From Methanobacteriota archaeon (GTDB lineage Archaea > Undinarchaeota > Undinarchaeia > Undinarchaeales > Undinarchaeaceae), in contig NZBN01000003.1 of assembly GCA_002687935.1 (NCBI GenBank), positions 1-52,842 of the forward strand: a stretch of DNA of 52,842 nt, given 5' to 3'. The position numbers and the translations under genes are program-made. Below the pieces are notes generated by a model. The model worked only from the letters and a program-made list of their open reading frames with translations, did no database searches and was not told where the DNA came from. Below are positions 25,640 through 34,209 of this stretch, piece after piece. Position 1 is the stretch's first letter; each line of letters opens with the position of its first letter.

Positions 25640-26523
25640 ATTACTAATGTTACTATTCCCAGCGCAATCTCAACAAGCCAGTAAATTGCTACCAACTGCC
25701 ACTCGCGCATTCCTTTTATGCGAAGTATGAGGTTTGTAAGTGATAAATAGCTTTTCTGAGGCACTAAAATACCATTTTCAACTCTGGTCGGAACAATACG
25801 TTTACTGGAAGCAATTCCCATTGTAATAAATTTGAGAAGCATATCAAAAAAATAAGGGATGGAGAGTATCATCAGCGGAAGCAATGGAGCTCCAAGCGCT
25901 GCCGAAGCCGCTAGAAAAGCACCAATTGGCAAAGTTCCAACATCTCCGGGAAAAACCTTTGCAGGATACTTATTGAAGAAGAGGAAGCCAAGGAGAGCAA
26001 AGGAGTAGGCAAAAAGCGCCGTCCTCAATTCAAAATGTCCTGTGTTCAAAGCCAGGAAAAAGAGTGCTATTGCACCCATTCCTGCTTCAAGCCCGTTGAA
26101 ACCGGCGAGCATATTTGTCCAGTTGGACAGAACAACTACAGCAACGACGACAGCAAGAACTTCATAGACCCCAAAACTCCAGAACAATATCAAAGGGAGC
26201 GCTGGAAGAGCCGTCAGACCAAGCTTCTGGTAGGGATTAAATCTGAAAATATCATCAAGAAGTCCAATGCTTGCAGATATCAGAAAAACAAGTGTCAGAG
26301 TCATATAAATTGATGAAGCTGTAAGAAGATACATTCCTAAAAGAACAGTACCAAGTGCAGCTGCTACAGGAATTCCTCCAAAATCAGCTCTCATTGGTCT
26401 TCCTTCTTTGTGAATGTCCTCTGAAACTCGTCCTATCCGTTTAAATCTTCGTATGAAAACTACTGTTAGAATTATTGAAAGTGCAAAAGTGGAAAAAACA
26501 GGGACTGCATCGAAGGGAAGCAT
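25636..26523 (-). CDS. GT4 family polyprenyl-P N-acetylhexosamine-1-P transferase
   Basis: The multi-TM enzyme of 295 residues is related to MraY/WecA and archaeal AglH. The Mg-binding region is GLLDDIFRFNPYQK. Further motifs are LAGFNGLEAGMGAI and KVFPGDVGTLPIGAFLAA, as in the family. It would start lipid-linked glycan assembly by moving a sugar-1-phosphate from a UDP-sugar to dolichyl phosphate. It follows the DUF354 gene with a 1-nt gap and is coupled to the epimerase gene by ATGA. Confidence 0.87.
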   Translation of the reverse strand: MLPFDAVPVFSTFALSIILTVVFIRRFKRIGRVSEDIHKEGRPMRADFGGIPVAAALGTVLLGMYLLTASSIYMTLTLVFLISASIGLLDDIFRFNPYQKLGLTALPALPLILFWSFGVYEVLAVVVAVVVLSNWTNMLAGFNGLEAGMGAIALFFLALNTGHFELRTALFAYSFALLGFLFFNKYPAKVFPGDVGTLPIGAFLAASAALGAPLLPLMILSIPYFFDMLLKFITMGIASSKRIVPTRVENGILVPQKSYLSLTNLILRIKGMREWQLVAIYWLVEIALGIVTLVI

Positions 26524-26524
26524 C

Positions 26525-27589
26525 TCAAATTGCAGTAGATCTTACAGTATTTGCTATGACCTCTGCCGGATCCTCCATCGAGCTTATCAATTTATCAGCA
26601 ATTTTCCGCTGCCTTCTCTTATGCTCACCGTTTCTTTGTATCAAATCTGAAGCCTGTTCAAGTAAATTATACTTCGTAGTTCTGGAAACTAGATGTTTTT
26701 CTATTACATAGTCTTCATAAAAGGTTCTCATAGGTCTGCAGGCAAGTGTAGGTGTTCCAAGAAGAGCTGATTCAAGTGTCATAGTTCCTCCGCCTCCAAT
26801 AAACAAGTCTGAGTGATAAATAAGGCTCTGGGCATCTACTACTTTATCAGGTACAAGTATCTTTTCTGCTTTAATTTTTCTTATTTCGTCTGCTTGCTCC
26901 TGGTATCTTGCCAGAACAACAATTTTGTGTTCAGGAAAGTTTCTAGACATCTCTGTTATCATAGGTTTAATCAATACTTTCTCTCCTCTTGTGCTATCAC
27001 TTAGATAGGAAGCATTTGTCTCGGAAGTTCTAAAAGTTATAATCTTCGTCTGCTCAAGCCCAAGTAGTCCGAGAACTTCCTCACTAGGTTTAAAATCTCT
27101 CAACCAGGCAACTGGGTCAAGAGCGTCATATTGAACCACTTTCTCGGCTGGCATTCCATACCTTGCCCATACCTCCTTTGGTATTAGCTTTGGAGCAACT
27201 ACTTTTTCAGAAAGTGGTACTGAGAGTCTTGACTGCGCTGAAGCCTCAGGTATGTCATTAATACAAACATGGGGTATTCCCAATCCAAAAGCGACTCTGG
27301 CAGCCTCAGGCGAGGAGAGGGAAAGAGCTACACTTGGCTCTTCTTTAGAAACAATGCTATTCATTTCACGCATTCTCTCTATGCTTGCCTCAAGTTTTCC
27401 ATCGAGGCTCGCTCCTCCGTGCTTTCCTACCACAAGTGCTTCTATGCTCTTTTCCTTCAGAAGCTCTGAAGTTTCCTTATATTCTCGTGTTGTAACGAAA
27501 ACTTCCTCTCCTTGTTTCTCAAGCATCGGTATCAGCTTCGAATAGAGCATAACCTGTTTTGGCGTAAGTAGGTCAATCCATACCTTCAT
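26525..27589 (-). CDS. DUF354 family GT-B-like protein
   Basis: The 354-residue protein matches DUF354 (PF04007), a GT-B-fold family near UDP-GlcNAc epimerases and glycosyltransferases. It starts KVWIDLLTPKQVMLYSKL, and the C-terminal half has LFIGGGGTMTLESALLGTP, typical of a nucleotide-sugar pocket. It has no TM. It is the first gene of a six-gene minus-strand glycan operon, with a clear TATA box and upstream 10-bp repeats. Confidence 0.85.
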   Translation of the reverse strand: MKVWIDLLTPKQVMLYSKLIPMLEKQGEEVFVTTREYKETSELLKEKSIEALVVGKHGGASLDGKLEASIERMREMNSIVSKEEPSVALSLSSPEAARVAFGLGIPHVCINDIPEASAQSRLSVPLSEKVVAPKLIPKEVWARYGMPAEKVVQYDALDPVAWLRDFKPSEEVLGLLGLEQTKIITFRTSETNASYLSDSTRGEKVLIKPMITEMSRNFPEHKIVVLARYQEQADEIRKIKAEKILVPDKVVDAQSLIYHSDLFIGGGGTMTLESALLGTPTLACRPMRTFYEDYVIEKHLVSRTTKYNLLEQASDLIQRNGEHKRRQRKIADKLISSMEDPAEVIANTVRSTAI

Positions 27590-27610
27590 AAGAAAATGGT
27601 ATAATTCTGC

Positions 27611-27620
27611 TTATATATAG
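27611..27620 (-). promoter_or_regulatory. TATA box of the DUF354-led glycan operon
   Basis: CTATATATAA (minus-strand reading) is centred 26-27 nt upstream of the DUF354 ATG at 27589. The operator-like repeat lies immediately upstream of this box. Confidence 0.6.
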
Positions 27621-27627
27621 CTATCCT

Positions 27628-27662
27628 GTGAAACCGTTTCATACGTTTTCATACGTTTTCAC
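27628..27662 (-). promoter_or_regulatory. Operator-like repeat upstream of the glycan operon
   Basis: Read on the minus strand, GAAAACGTAT is repeated in tandem and followed by GAAACGG, a 10-bp period (one helical turn). The element is flanked by GTGAAA and TTTCAC, and TGAAAC-C-GTTTCA at 27629-27641 is a perfect dyad. The 17-bp core TATGAAAACGTATGAAA (27637-27653) recurs with one change at the start of the regulator gene (28643-28659). It sits just upstream of the TATA box, a typical archaeal activator position. Confidence 0.6.
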
Positions 27663-27694
27663 AACAGTATTTTTTATTAAAAAGACCAATTTCA

Positions 27695-28648
27695 TCAATT
27701 CATTTCCTTGATAAGTTCAAGAATATTAGTTTTCCCGGATTTTCTTTTACTAAGTATCCCCCTTTCAACGAGTTCAGCAACAAGCCGTGAAACCTTTGGT
27801 CTGGAGAAGCCAGTCATCTCATCAAGGTTTTGCTGTTTCATTTTTCCACCCTGTTTATCAATAAGTTCAACAATTCTTCTTTCATCTTCCTGAAGTATAT
27901 CATAAGGTATCTCACTCTGCTTCCTTCTTATGACTTCAGCTCCCCATAAACTTGTTATAAGGAAAATAATAAGCCCGCCAGCTATTAAACCCACGACAAA
28001 ACTACTTCTTCCACCTGTCTCAACAAGAGGAAGCTGTGTAAGTTTTGTCTGCTCAACTCCTCCCAAACTGTCCAGTTTTTTTCTTGCCTCTTCAGATACG
28101 TCTCCTACAATGACAATACGCCTTGCTCCGAGCTTTTCTATTGCCTGTTCAGCCGATTCTGATAGTTTCCCCCGTTCTGTCAGAAGAACAGGACTTCCAT
28201 AGTCTATAGCTATTCTTGCCGCTGGCATAATAGCTCCTTCTCGGTCTCCTTCTGCAATCACTACTGTTTCAGACTCTCCCCACAATGTAATAGCCACTCT
28301 AGCTGCAGTTCCATAACGATTCCAGTCCCAAATTCTTACAACACTGTAATTCATTGCTCTCAGACTTCTCTCAACACTTGCAGGAACTGCCTCAGTTCCA
28401 CCTATTATTACTGCTTCAGAATAGCCCTGCTGAACATAAGCCGAAAGTTCTGATACAATTGGCTGTGTAAATCCTTTTTTAGAAACACCAATTAATGGAA
28501 TTCCCTCTTTACTGGTGTAAGTCTGTGCCAGAAAAAAATCTACAGGATAGTCTTCTCCTGCAACTACTAAATCATAGGCTGAAACTGCCTGACTTGTCAG
28601 GAAAGCCGCAATCAAGGTAAAAACAATAAGTTTTACGGACCTTTTCAT
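27695..28648 (-). CDS. Membrane-spanning regulator: signal peptide, CWB2-like, TM, winged helix
   Basis: The 317-residue protein has a signal peptide (1-24, ending AVSAY). An exported region (25-212) resembles cell-wall-binding repeat 2, with repeats such as EAVIIGGTEAVPASVERSL and RIVIVGDVSEEARKKLDSL. One TM helix follows (about 219-240), then a cytoplasmic MarR/COG2512-like winged helix (about 253-317, with QQNLDEMTGFSRPKVSRLVA). This predicts a one-component sensor with its ligand site outside and DNA binding inside. Its start codon lies within a copy of the 17-bp repeat found at the next operon, so autoregulation is likely. The target genes are inferred. Confidence 0.85.
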   Translation of the reverse strand: MKRSVKLIVFTLIAAFLTSQAVSAYDLVVAGEDYPVDFFLAQTYTSKEGIPLIGVSKKGFTQPIVSELSAYVQQGYSEAVIIGGTEAVPASVERSLRAMNYSVVRIWDWNRYGTAARVAITLWGESETVVIAEGDREGAIMPAARIAIDYGSPVLLTERGKLSESAEQAIEKLGARRIVIVGDVSEEARKKLDSLGGVEQTKLTQLPLVETGGRSSFVVGLIAGGLIIFLITSLWGAEVIRRKQSEIPYDILQEDERRIVELIDKQGGKMKQQNLDEMTGFSRPKVSRLVAELVERGILSKRKSGKTNILELIKEMN

Positions 28649-28659
28649 ACGATTTCATA
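28643..28659 (-). promoter_or_regulatory. Operator-like repeat over the regulator start codon
   Basis: TATGAAATCGTATGAAA (minus strand) matches the glycan-operon element at 16 of 17 positions with the same 10-bp period. The second ATG is the start codon of the regulator. With the TATA box 26 nt upstream, this covers the transcription start, a repressor position. Confidence 0.55.
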
Positions 28660-28669
28660 GGTTAAAGGT

Positions 28670-28680
28670 CTATTTATGCC
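28670..28680 (-). promoter_or_regulatory. TATA box of the regulator gene
   Basis: GCATAAATAG (minus reading) is centred about 26-27 nt upstream of the ATG at 28648. It lies within the last codons and stop of the upstream GT4 gene, so the regulator can be transcribed apart from that gene. Confidence 0.5.
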
Positions 28681-29623
28681 CTCTGCCCCCTATAGCCCTC
28701 TGCATTGCCGCAGCCATCTGTCCTGGAAGTTCGGATTCAACAATTATACAATTCCTCCCTTTTGCAAGTTCTGGAAGACCCCCTACATTTGTAGCTACTG
28801 CGGGCAGTCCACAGGTAAGAGCCTCATCAAGAGCTCTACCATATCCCTCAGATCTGGATGGCATCACAAAAAGAGCCGACTCATTAAGATATTTTGGAAG
28901 GTGGTCGTGTGGCATCTCTCCTACAAAATGAACTTTATCACTTATTCCAAGTTCTTCTGCAAGATTTTTCAGAAGTTTCAAATAAGAGGGGTCAATAATT
29001 CTTCCAACTATTTTCAAATTGTAGGTTTTATTCTTTTTAGAAAACTCTGCGAAGGCGGCAAGAAGTATATCAACACCCTTTATGTGATGAACAGAGCCAA
29101 CAAAAATTACTTGTTTCTTCTTTTTAATTTTCCTTCCTGAAAAAGCCTTCCCAACATCCCTTTGTTTGATTTCTATCACATCTTCCGGAATTCCTGCCGT
29201 CAAAACAGCGTCCTTTATACTTTCACTGACTGCATAAACTCTATCCGCTCCTTGCAATGCCTTCTTTGTAAAATAACTGTGCGGTTTTCTTTTCAGATTT
29301 ATCAGAGCATCAGTCCCGTGGCAGGTTACAGTATATGGTATCTCAAACCACTTTTTTGCCAGATGAGCAATATAACCAAAAGTAGTTGCAAAATGAGCTG
29401 ATATACTTGTAATATATTTTCTCCGTCTCATTATATGATAAATAAGAGAAGGCCCATTAATTGCAAATCTATTTCGTCGTATAAGTATCCGGTCATCTAG
29501 TTCAATAGGAATTACACTAGTTCCAATCAGAAAAGTATTTCCTCCTAATTCCTCGAATTCTTCTCTTACAACGAGTTCTGTCCCCGCATATGGCGGAGGA
29601 TAGGGTCCAAGCACCGTTTTCAT
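28670..29623 (-). CDS. GT4 family glycosyltransferase (group 1)
   Basis: This soluble GT-B retaining glycosyltransferase has 317 residues. It shows KKKQVIFVGSVHHIKGVD at the start of the C-terminal domain and the family signature FVMPSRSEGYGRALDEAL, with the E-x7-E pair completed at NVGGLPEL. The short N-terminal domain begins TVLGPYPPPYAGTE. The sugar is unknown. A TATA-like AGATATAAGAG lies about 28 nt upstream. It is just upstream of the regulator and probably belongs to the same surface-glycan region. Confidence 0.87.
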   Translation of the reverse strand: MKTVLGPYPPPYAGTELVVREEFEELGGNTFLIGTSVIPIELDDRILIRRNRFAINGPSLIYHIMRRRKYITSISAHFATTFGYIAHLAKKWFEIPYTVTCHGTDALINLKRKPHSYFTKKALQGADRVYAVSESIKDAVLTAGIPEDVIEIKQRDVGKAFSGRKIKKKKQVIFVGSVHHIKGVDILLAAFAEFSKKNKTYNLKIVGRIIDPSYLKLLKNLAEELGISDKVHFVGEMPHDHLPKYLNESALFVMPSRSEGYGRALDEALTCGLPAVATNVGGLPELAKGRNCIIVESELPGQMAAAMQRAIGGRGHK

Positions 29624-29686
29624 CTGGGATAAACCTTTAATATTAGCTCTTATATCTATTTCCTTACTGTTATTGAATATTCACCC

Positions 29687-30424
29687 ATGGAAATTTTAGA
29701 GAGAAGCGGAAATACAATAATTGCTCTGTTGAATATAGCGGACTTAAAGGACCATGAGCACATAAATGAGAATTATCTTGTTGAACTAACCCGGAAAATA
29801 AAGGAAGATAAAGAACTTAAAATCCCAGTGGTTGTTGATAAGCACTCAAATGTTGTTCTGGACGGTCACCATCGGTTCTACGCTCTTCAGCGCCTCGGCT
29901 GCAAGCGAATACCTGCATTCGTCGTTGATTACTACAATCCTGATATAAAACTGAACTGCTGGAATCATTATGTCAAGACAGAAGAGGAGCGGGAGGAAGT
30001 ATTCGATTGCCTAAAGACTCACGATTTCCTAACAAGCACAGTGGAAAATGAAAATGTAATGAAAACACTCCTTGAATCGGGACAGGCAATTCTCGGAATA
30101 GCTGTAAGGAATGGTGATAAGCACTTTTTTATTGTTCAGTCAGAAGACAAGGAAAAAACATTCGAGGACGCTCTTAATTGCATAAAAAAAGGACTTTCAA
30201 AGGAGCTCGACTACATTCCTGATACAGTATCTATTGAAGAGGCGATGAGTGAGCAGAAAGCATCCCTTGTAATGATAATTCCTAGTGTAGATAAAAGTGA
30301 TGTCGTAAAAAAGGCGGTTGAAGGACATCCATATCCCCCTAAAACAACACGACATAGTATGTCAAAGCAAGGTGAGTATCCTGTTCCTCTTAGAAATTTA
30401 ATGTCCGAAGAACAAAAAGATTAA
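29687..30424 (+). CDS. serK: SerK-like serine kinase (ParB/sulfiredoxin fold)
   Basis: The 245-residue protein has the ParB-like nucleotide-binding core VVLDGHHRFYALQRLGCKR (D59-G-H-H-R63). It ends with the YPPKTTRH motif (about 220-227) found in archaeal free-serine kinases such as Thermococcus SerK (TK0378). These use ADP to make O-phosphoserine for cysteine or serine metabolism. The partition-protein label often given to this fold does not fit, since no helix-turn-helix follows. It converges on AMP phosphorylase with a 4-nt overlap. The substrate is inferred from the family. Confidence 0.75.
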   Translation: MEILERSGNTIIALLNIADLKDHEHINENYLVELTRKIKEDKELKIPVVVDKHSNVVLDGHHRFYALQRLGCKRIPAFVVDYYNPDIKLNCWNHYVKTEEEREEVFDCLKTHDFLTSTVENENVMKTLLESGQAILGIAVRNGDKHFFIVQSEDKEKTFEDALNCIKKGLSKELDYIPDTVSIEEAMSEQKASLVMIIPSVDKSDVVKKAVEGHPYPPKTTRHSMSKQGEYPVPLRNLMSEEQKD

Positions 30425-31947
30425 TGCCTTCCAAGGAAGGTCGGTGGTATATCTTCCAATAACATTCCCTCAACTAAAACAGGCTTAGTCTTAAGCGCCA
30501 GTTCTTCAGCGTCCTTCAATTTAAAATCTTCTTCGGCATAAATCGTGTAAAGTGCATCTCCTTTCTTCACACGTGTTCCTCCCTTTGCATGCAGGAGGAC
30601 TCCTGCTCCTTTGTCATGCGGAGCTCCTGCAGTTTTCGCCACATTTCCTATCGCCTTGTTATTTATTTTCGTAACATAACCTGCTCTTAAAGATTTTATG
30701 ATTTTCTTCTTCTTTCCAAGAAGTTTTTCTATATCTTCAACACATACATCAGAATTTCCTCCCTGCGCCTTAATAATTTCCCTAAATTTCTTCAGGGCTT
30801 TTCCACTTTCAAGAATTTCCAGAGCTTTTTCAGCCCCCTTACCTTTTCCGACAACTCCTCCGGCTTCCAAAATTATTCCTGCTATTGCTGTCGCCTTTTC
30901 GACAACTGAAGGAGTTCCATTTCCTTCAAGAGTGCTCAAAGCTTCCCGTGCCTCAAGTGCAGGTCCCATTGCATCACCTACTGGCTGGGCTCCGTAAGTA
31001 ACTGCACATTCAACTGTCATATCAAGACGTTTTCCAATCTCAATAAGGTCACGGGCAAGGTCCCTCGCCTGTTTTTTATCCTTTATTTTAGCGCCTTCTC
31101 CTGTCGGCATATCTATAACCACGAAATTGGAACCTACAGACTTCTTTTTGCTCATTATTGAAGCCAAAAGAAGGGGTCTCGGATCTAGAGAAAGCGGATG
31201 CTCAACTCTGATAAGTGCATCATCTGCAGGGCTCAGGTCAACTGCACCACCCCAAACCATACAGGCATTTGTTTTGTTCACTATTTTCTTTATTGAGTTT
31301 ATCCCGTGCTCAACTGGGGCAAAAACTTCCATCCTGTCAGCAGTACCTGCCGGTGAAGTTATTGAACGACTGCTCGTCTTCGGTATAAGAAGTCCAGCCG
31401 CAGCAACTATCGGAACTACAATAAGCGTCGTCTTATCGCCTGGAACTCCGCCCAGGCTGTGTTTGTCAAAAGTTTCCGCTTCGAAATTTATGGTCTTCCC
31501 TGACGCGACCATCTCCTTTGTCAGATACTCAGCCTCATCCAAATCCATCCCCACTGCCTGAAGTCCTGAAACAAAGGCACTCATCTCAACAAGCGTTATT
31601 CTCTTTGAAACAATATCTCTAACTATAGATGCAATCTCTTCTGGGCTGAGCTTTCCTCCATTAAGCTTTTTCTTTATAGCTCCCAGACTTTCTGGTTTTC
31701 CGACACGTTCATAATCAATTTTGTGTCCGTTGCGAACGCATATTTTCTTCGCTATCTCTGTAAAAACTCCTATTTCACCCTCTCCTACAAGCGATTCAGA
31801 TGTATTAACAATGGCAACGACACTTCCACACTTTCCCTTGACACGTATTCTATCGTGCGGATTTAGTCCGAACTCAAGAGCATCATTATGGTTGAGAACA
31901 ACCTCAACGGCTCCGAAGTCTATGTCTATTGTCTTTACTTTGAGCAT
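30421..31947 (-). CDS. deoA: AMP phosphorylase (archaeal thymidine-phosphorylase family)
   Basis: The enzyme splits AMP (and CMP/UMP) with phosphate to ribose-1,5-bisphosphate plus base in the archaeal nucleoside 5'-monophosphate pathway. An N-terminal archaea-specific domain (1-85) precedes the phosphorylase core, with KHSLGGVPGDKTTLIVVP, SSRSITSPAGTADRMEV and a C-terminal AGAPHDKGAGV domain. The length of 508 matches the archaeal enzyme rather than bacterial thymidine phosphorylase (about 440). No RuBisCO or ribose-1,5-bisphosphate isomerase gene is in the window. It has its own TATA box. Confidence 0.92.
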   Translation of the reverse strand: MLKVKTIDIDFGAVEVVLNHNDALEFGLNPHDRIRVKGKCGSVVAIVNTSESLVGEGEIGVFTEIAKKICVRNGHKIDYERVGKPESLGAIKKKLNGGKLSPEEIASIVRDIVSKRITLVEMSAFVSGLQAVGMDLDEAEYLTKEMVASGKTINFEAETFDKHSLGGVPGDKTTLIVVPIVAAAGLLIPKTSSRSITSPAGTADRMEVFAPVEHGINSIKKIVNKTNACMVWGGAVDLSPADDALIRVEHPLSLDPRPLLLASIMSKKKSVGSNFVVIDMPTGEGAKIKDKKQARDLARDLIEIGKRLDMTVECAVTYGAQPVGDAMGPALEAREALSTLEGNGTPSVVEKATAIAGIILEAGGVVGKGKGAEKALEILESGKALKKFREIIKAQGGNSDVCVEDIEKLLGKKKKIIKSLRAGYVTKINNKAIGNVAKTAGAPHDKGAGVLLHAKGGTRVKKGDALYTIYAEEDFKLKDAEELALKTKPVLVEGMLLEDIPPTFLGRH

Positions 31948-31966
31948 AGTTACAAAATGTATTCTC

Positions 31967-31980
31967 TTATTATATATTTG
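31967..31980 (-). promoter_or_regulatory. TATA box of AMP phosphorylase gene
   Basis: The AT-rich AAATATATAATAA (minus reading) is centred about 26 nt upstream of the ATG at 31947. Confidence 0.55.
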
Positions 31981-32007
31981 ACTTATCTTGTACCTAGTTA
32001 CTGTTCT

Positions 32008-34209
32008 TTAAGGGAAACCCCCGCCTCCAGGTAGAGTTATTGGACATCCATCTGTATCAACTACAGTTCCTGTCTGAGTATTTGGACAGTCATCGTTCAG
32101 GTCATTTACTCCATCTCCATCTGAGTCCGTCCAAAGATCACAGGCGTCACCAATTCCATCATCATCAGAATCATCCTGATTCGTATTTGATATTAGTACA
32201 CAATTATCTGTATCATCATTCACGTAATCTCCATCACTATCCCTTTCAGAAGCGCAGCATCCAAGGAAGCTTCCACTCTGCGCTGGATTACAATCTGGAG
32301 GAGAGTTCTGACACTGGTCAAGATCATCAAATATACTGTCTCCGTCACTATCTCTCTGGTATGCAGCACAGCCATTACTATCAACAGAGGAGCCTGCTAT
32401 TGTATTTGGACAGTCATCACCAACGTCGTCAACTCCGTCATTATCATCATCACTATCTTCTGTGGAATCCTTACATCCATCACCATCTCTGTCATACCAG
32501 CCACCAGACCAGCCGCTTTCTCCTGTTGGACAGTCGTCTATAGCATCCGGAATTCCGTCATTATCATCATCCAGATCTTCTGAGTCCTTACATCCATCAT
32601 TGTCGTGGTCTGAACCTGAAGAACTTCCATCAGGACACTGGTCAACATCATCATTCATTCCATCTCCATCAGTATCGCGCTGAGATGGGCTACATCCACA
32701 GGTGAGTGGGTTGCTTACACACCAAGTGAGTCCAGTTACACCATTTGTATTGGAGCAGTCATCTATAATATTCGGAACTCCGTCATTATCCTCATCTTCT
32801 AATTCAGCAAGAGCACATCCAAATATTTGGGAAAGAGCACTATTTTCTATAATATCATTAACATACTGCGCAGGTGTATTCGGACACATATCATCAACGT
32901 CGTCAACTCCGTCATTGTCATCGTCGGTGTCACAATCATCTCCTTGGCCGTCATTGTCGTGGTCCTCTTGGTTCGCGTTCGCAATATTCGGACAATTATC
33001 CACATCATTTGCTACTCCGTCTCCGTCATTGTCTATGAGTCCGTCACAGGCGTCACCAATATCATCGTTATCTGCATCAGCTTGATTACTATTCGCATTA
33101 TTTGGACAGTTATCCTGACCGTTATTCACGCCATCATCGTCAATATCTGGGTCACAGGCGTCTCCAAAACCATCTCCGTCCATATCTGCTTGATTTTCGT
33201 TATAATTATCTGGACAGTTGTCATTACTGTCAGATGTTCCATCATTATCACTATCTTCACATCCATCATCGGCGACATTAGTTCCTTCTACAGTTCCTGA
33301 GCAACTGTCAGTTGAATCCAAGACTCCGTCGCCATCATCATCATCGTCACAGGCGTCTCCAAGACCGTCACCGTCAGTGTCTGTCTGTGCGCTGTTTGAA
33401 ACTGCAGGACAGTTGTCATTACTGTCAGAAAGCCCATCTCCGTCACTATCCGTACAACCATCTTCCGAAACAGTTTTTCCTAATGTAGTATAGTCGCACT
33501 GGTCAGGCTCATTAAGAACTCCATCATTGTCAATATCTGGGTCGCAGGCGTCTCCTTTACCGTCTCCGTCATGATTTGTCTGATCTAGATTGTAATTAGA
33601 TGGACAATTATCATCTTGCCAATATATTCCGTCGTTATCTCCATCAGGGTCACAATAATTCATTGGATTTCTTACAACAATTGTCATTGATTCAGGAGTT
33701 TCCACTGTAACGCCGGTTCTCCGAATCTCCAATGCCGCAGGATCCTGCTCCTGATCGAATAATACAATTATTTCAACAGAATCTGTTAGTTCCCTAACAA
33801 AAATGTCCGAAGCCCACGGAACTCCATAAAGGACAGTAGCGAATTTGCTATTGTATTCTGTTATAAAGCCATTTACAGCCTCTTTCATAGCTGGCTTGTT
33901 GTAGTCCAGCCGCGTGAAAAGCTCACTTATCGTGTAAATATCCCTCGCTGGGTCGCAACTCTCTCCAAGTTCGTAGAGTGTGTAGCTTCTAATAGATTCT
34001 CTTACAAGATTATCATAAAATACACTCTTTCCCTCAAGCTCCTGCATTCCGCCGATTATAACTTCTTTAACGATGCCTTTTGCTTCTATTCCTGCCGCAT
34101 TCTTCTTTGCCATATATGTAACAGTCACTTCGGCGCTCAGAAGCAGAGCTATAAGGAAGAACTGGAGGAATATCAGCTGAGCTTTTCTGTTCTTCAGAAG
34201 ATTTATCAT
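32008..34209 (-). CDS. Pilin-like protein with thrombospondin type 3 Ca-binding repeats
   Basis: The 733-residue protein begins MINLLKNRKAQLIFLQFFL, a class III prepilin-like start (RKA|Q plus hydrophobic helix), followed by a pilin-like domain to about residue 185. From there to the end it is a rod of at least a dozen thrombospondin-3-type repeats, such as DTDGDGLGDACD and DNDGVDDVDDMCP. These are Asp-rich calcium-binding loops with paired cysteines. It ends in LPGGGGFP. It is last in the 36906-32008 operon and coupled by ATGA to the gene above. A stalk or adhesin role at the cell surface is inferred. Confidence 0.88.
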   Translation of the reverse strand: MINLLKNRKAQLIFLQFFLIALLLSAEVTVTYMAKKNAAGIEAKGIVKEVIIGGMQELEGKSVFYDNLVRESIRSYTLYELGESCDPARDIYTISELFTRLDYNKPAMKEAVNGFITEYNSKFATVLYGVPWASDIFVRELTDSVEIIVLFDQEQDPAALEIRRTGVTVETPESMTIVVRNPMNYCDPDGDNDGIYWQDDNCPSNYNLDQTNHDGDGKGDACDPDIDNDGVLNEPDQCDYTTLGKTVSEDGCTDSDGDGLSDSNDNCPAVSNSAQTDTDGDGLGDACDDDDDGDGVLDSTDSCSGTVEGTNVADDGCEDSDNDGTSDSNDNCPDNYNENQADMDGDGFGDACDPDIDDDGVNNGQDNCPNNANSNQADADNDDIGDACDGLIDNDGDGVANDVDNCPNIANANQEDHDNDGQGDDCDTDDDNDGVDDVDDMCPNTPAQYVNDIIENSALSQIFGCALAELEDEDNDGVPNIIDDCSNTNGVTGLTWCVSNPLTCGCSPSQRDTDGDGMNDDVDQCPDGSSSGSDHDNDGCKDSEDLDDDNDGIPDAIDDCPTGESGWSGGWYDRDGDGCKDSTEDSDDDNDGVDDVGDDCPNTIAGSSVDSNGCAAYQRDSDGDSIFDDLDQCQNSPPDCNPAQSGSFLGCCASERDSDGDYVNDDTDNCVLISNTNQDDSDDDGIGDACDLWTDSDGDGVNDLNDDCPNTQTGTVVDTDGCPITLPGGGGFP

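Noticed and set aside
29687-30424. Chromosome-partition ParB
   Set aside because: Only the ParB-like nucleotide-binding core is present; no helix-turn-helix or dimer domain, and the C-terminal TTRH motif fits SerK.
31127-31561. 144-residue plus-strand ORF opposite AMP phosphorylase
   Set aside because: Antisense shadow of a conserved enzyme.
32827-33300. 157-residue plus-strand ORF full of Ile and Val, looking like a membrane protein
   Set aside because: It is the antisense shadow of the Asp-rich TSP3 repeats (GAT/GAC read backwards as ATC/GTC); no promoter and no independent support.
32160-33650. Repeated DNA units in the TSP3 region, briefly considered as a CRISPR-like array
   Set aside because: Unit lengths vary and follow the protein repeats in frame; there are no constant repeats with unique spacers and no cas genes.
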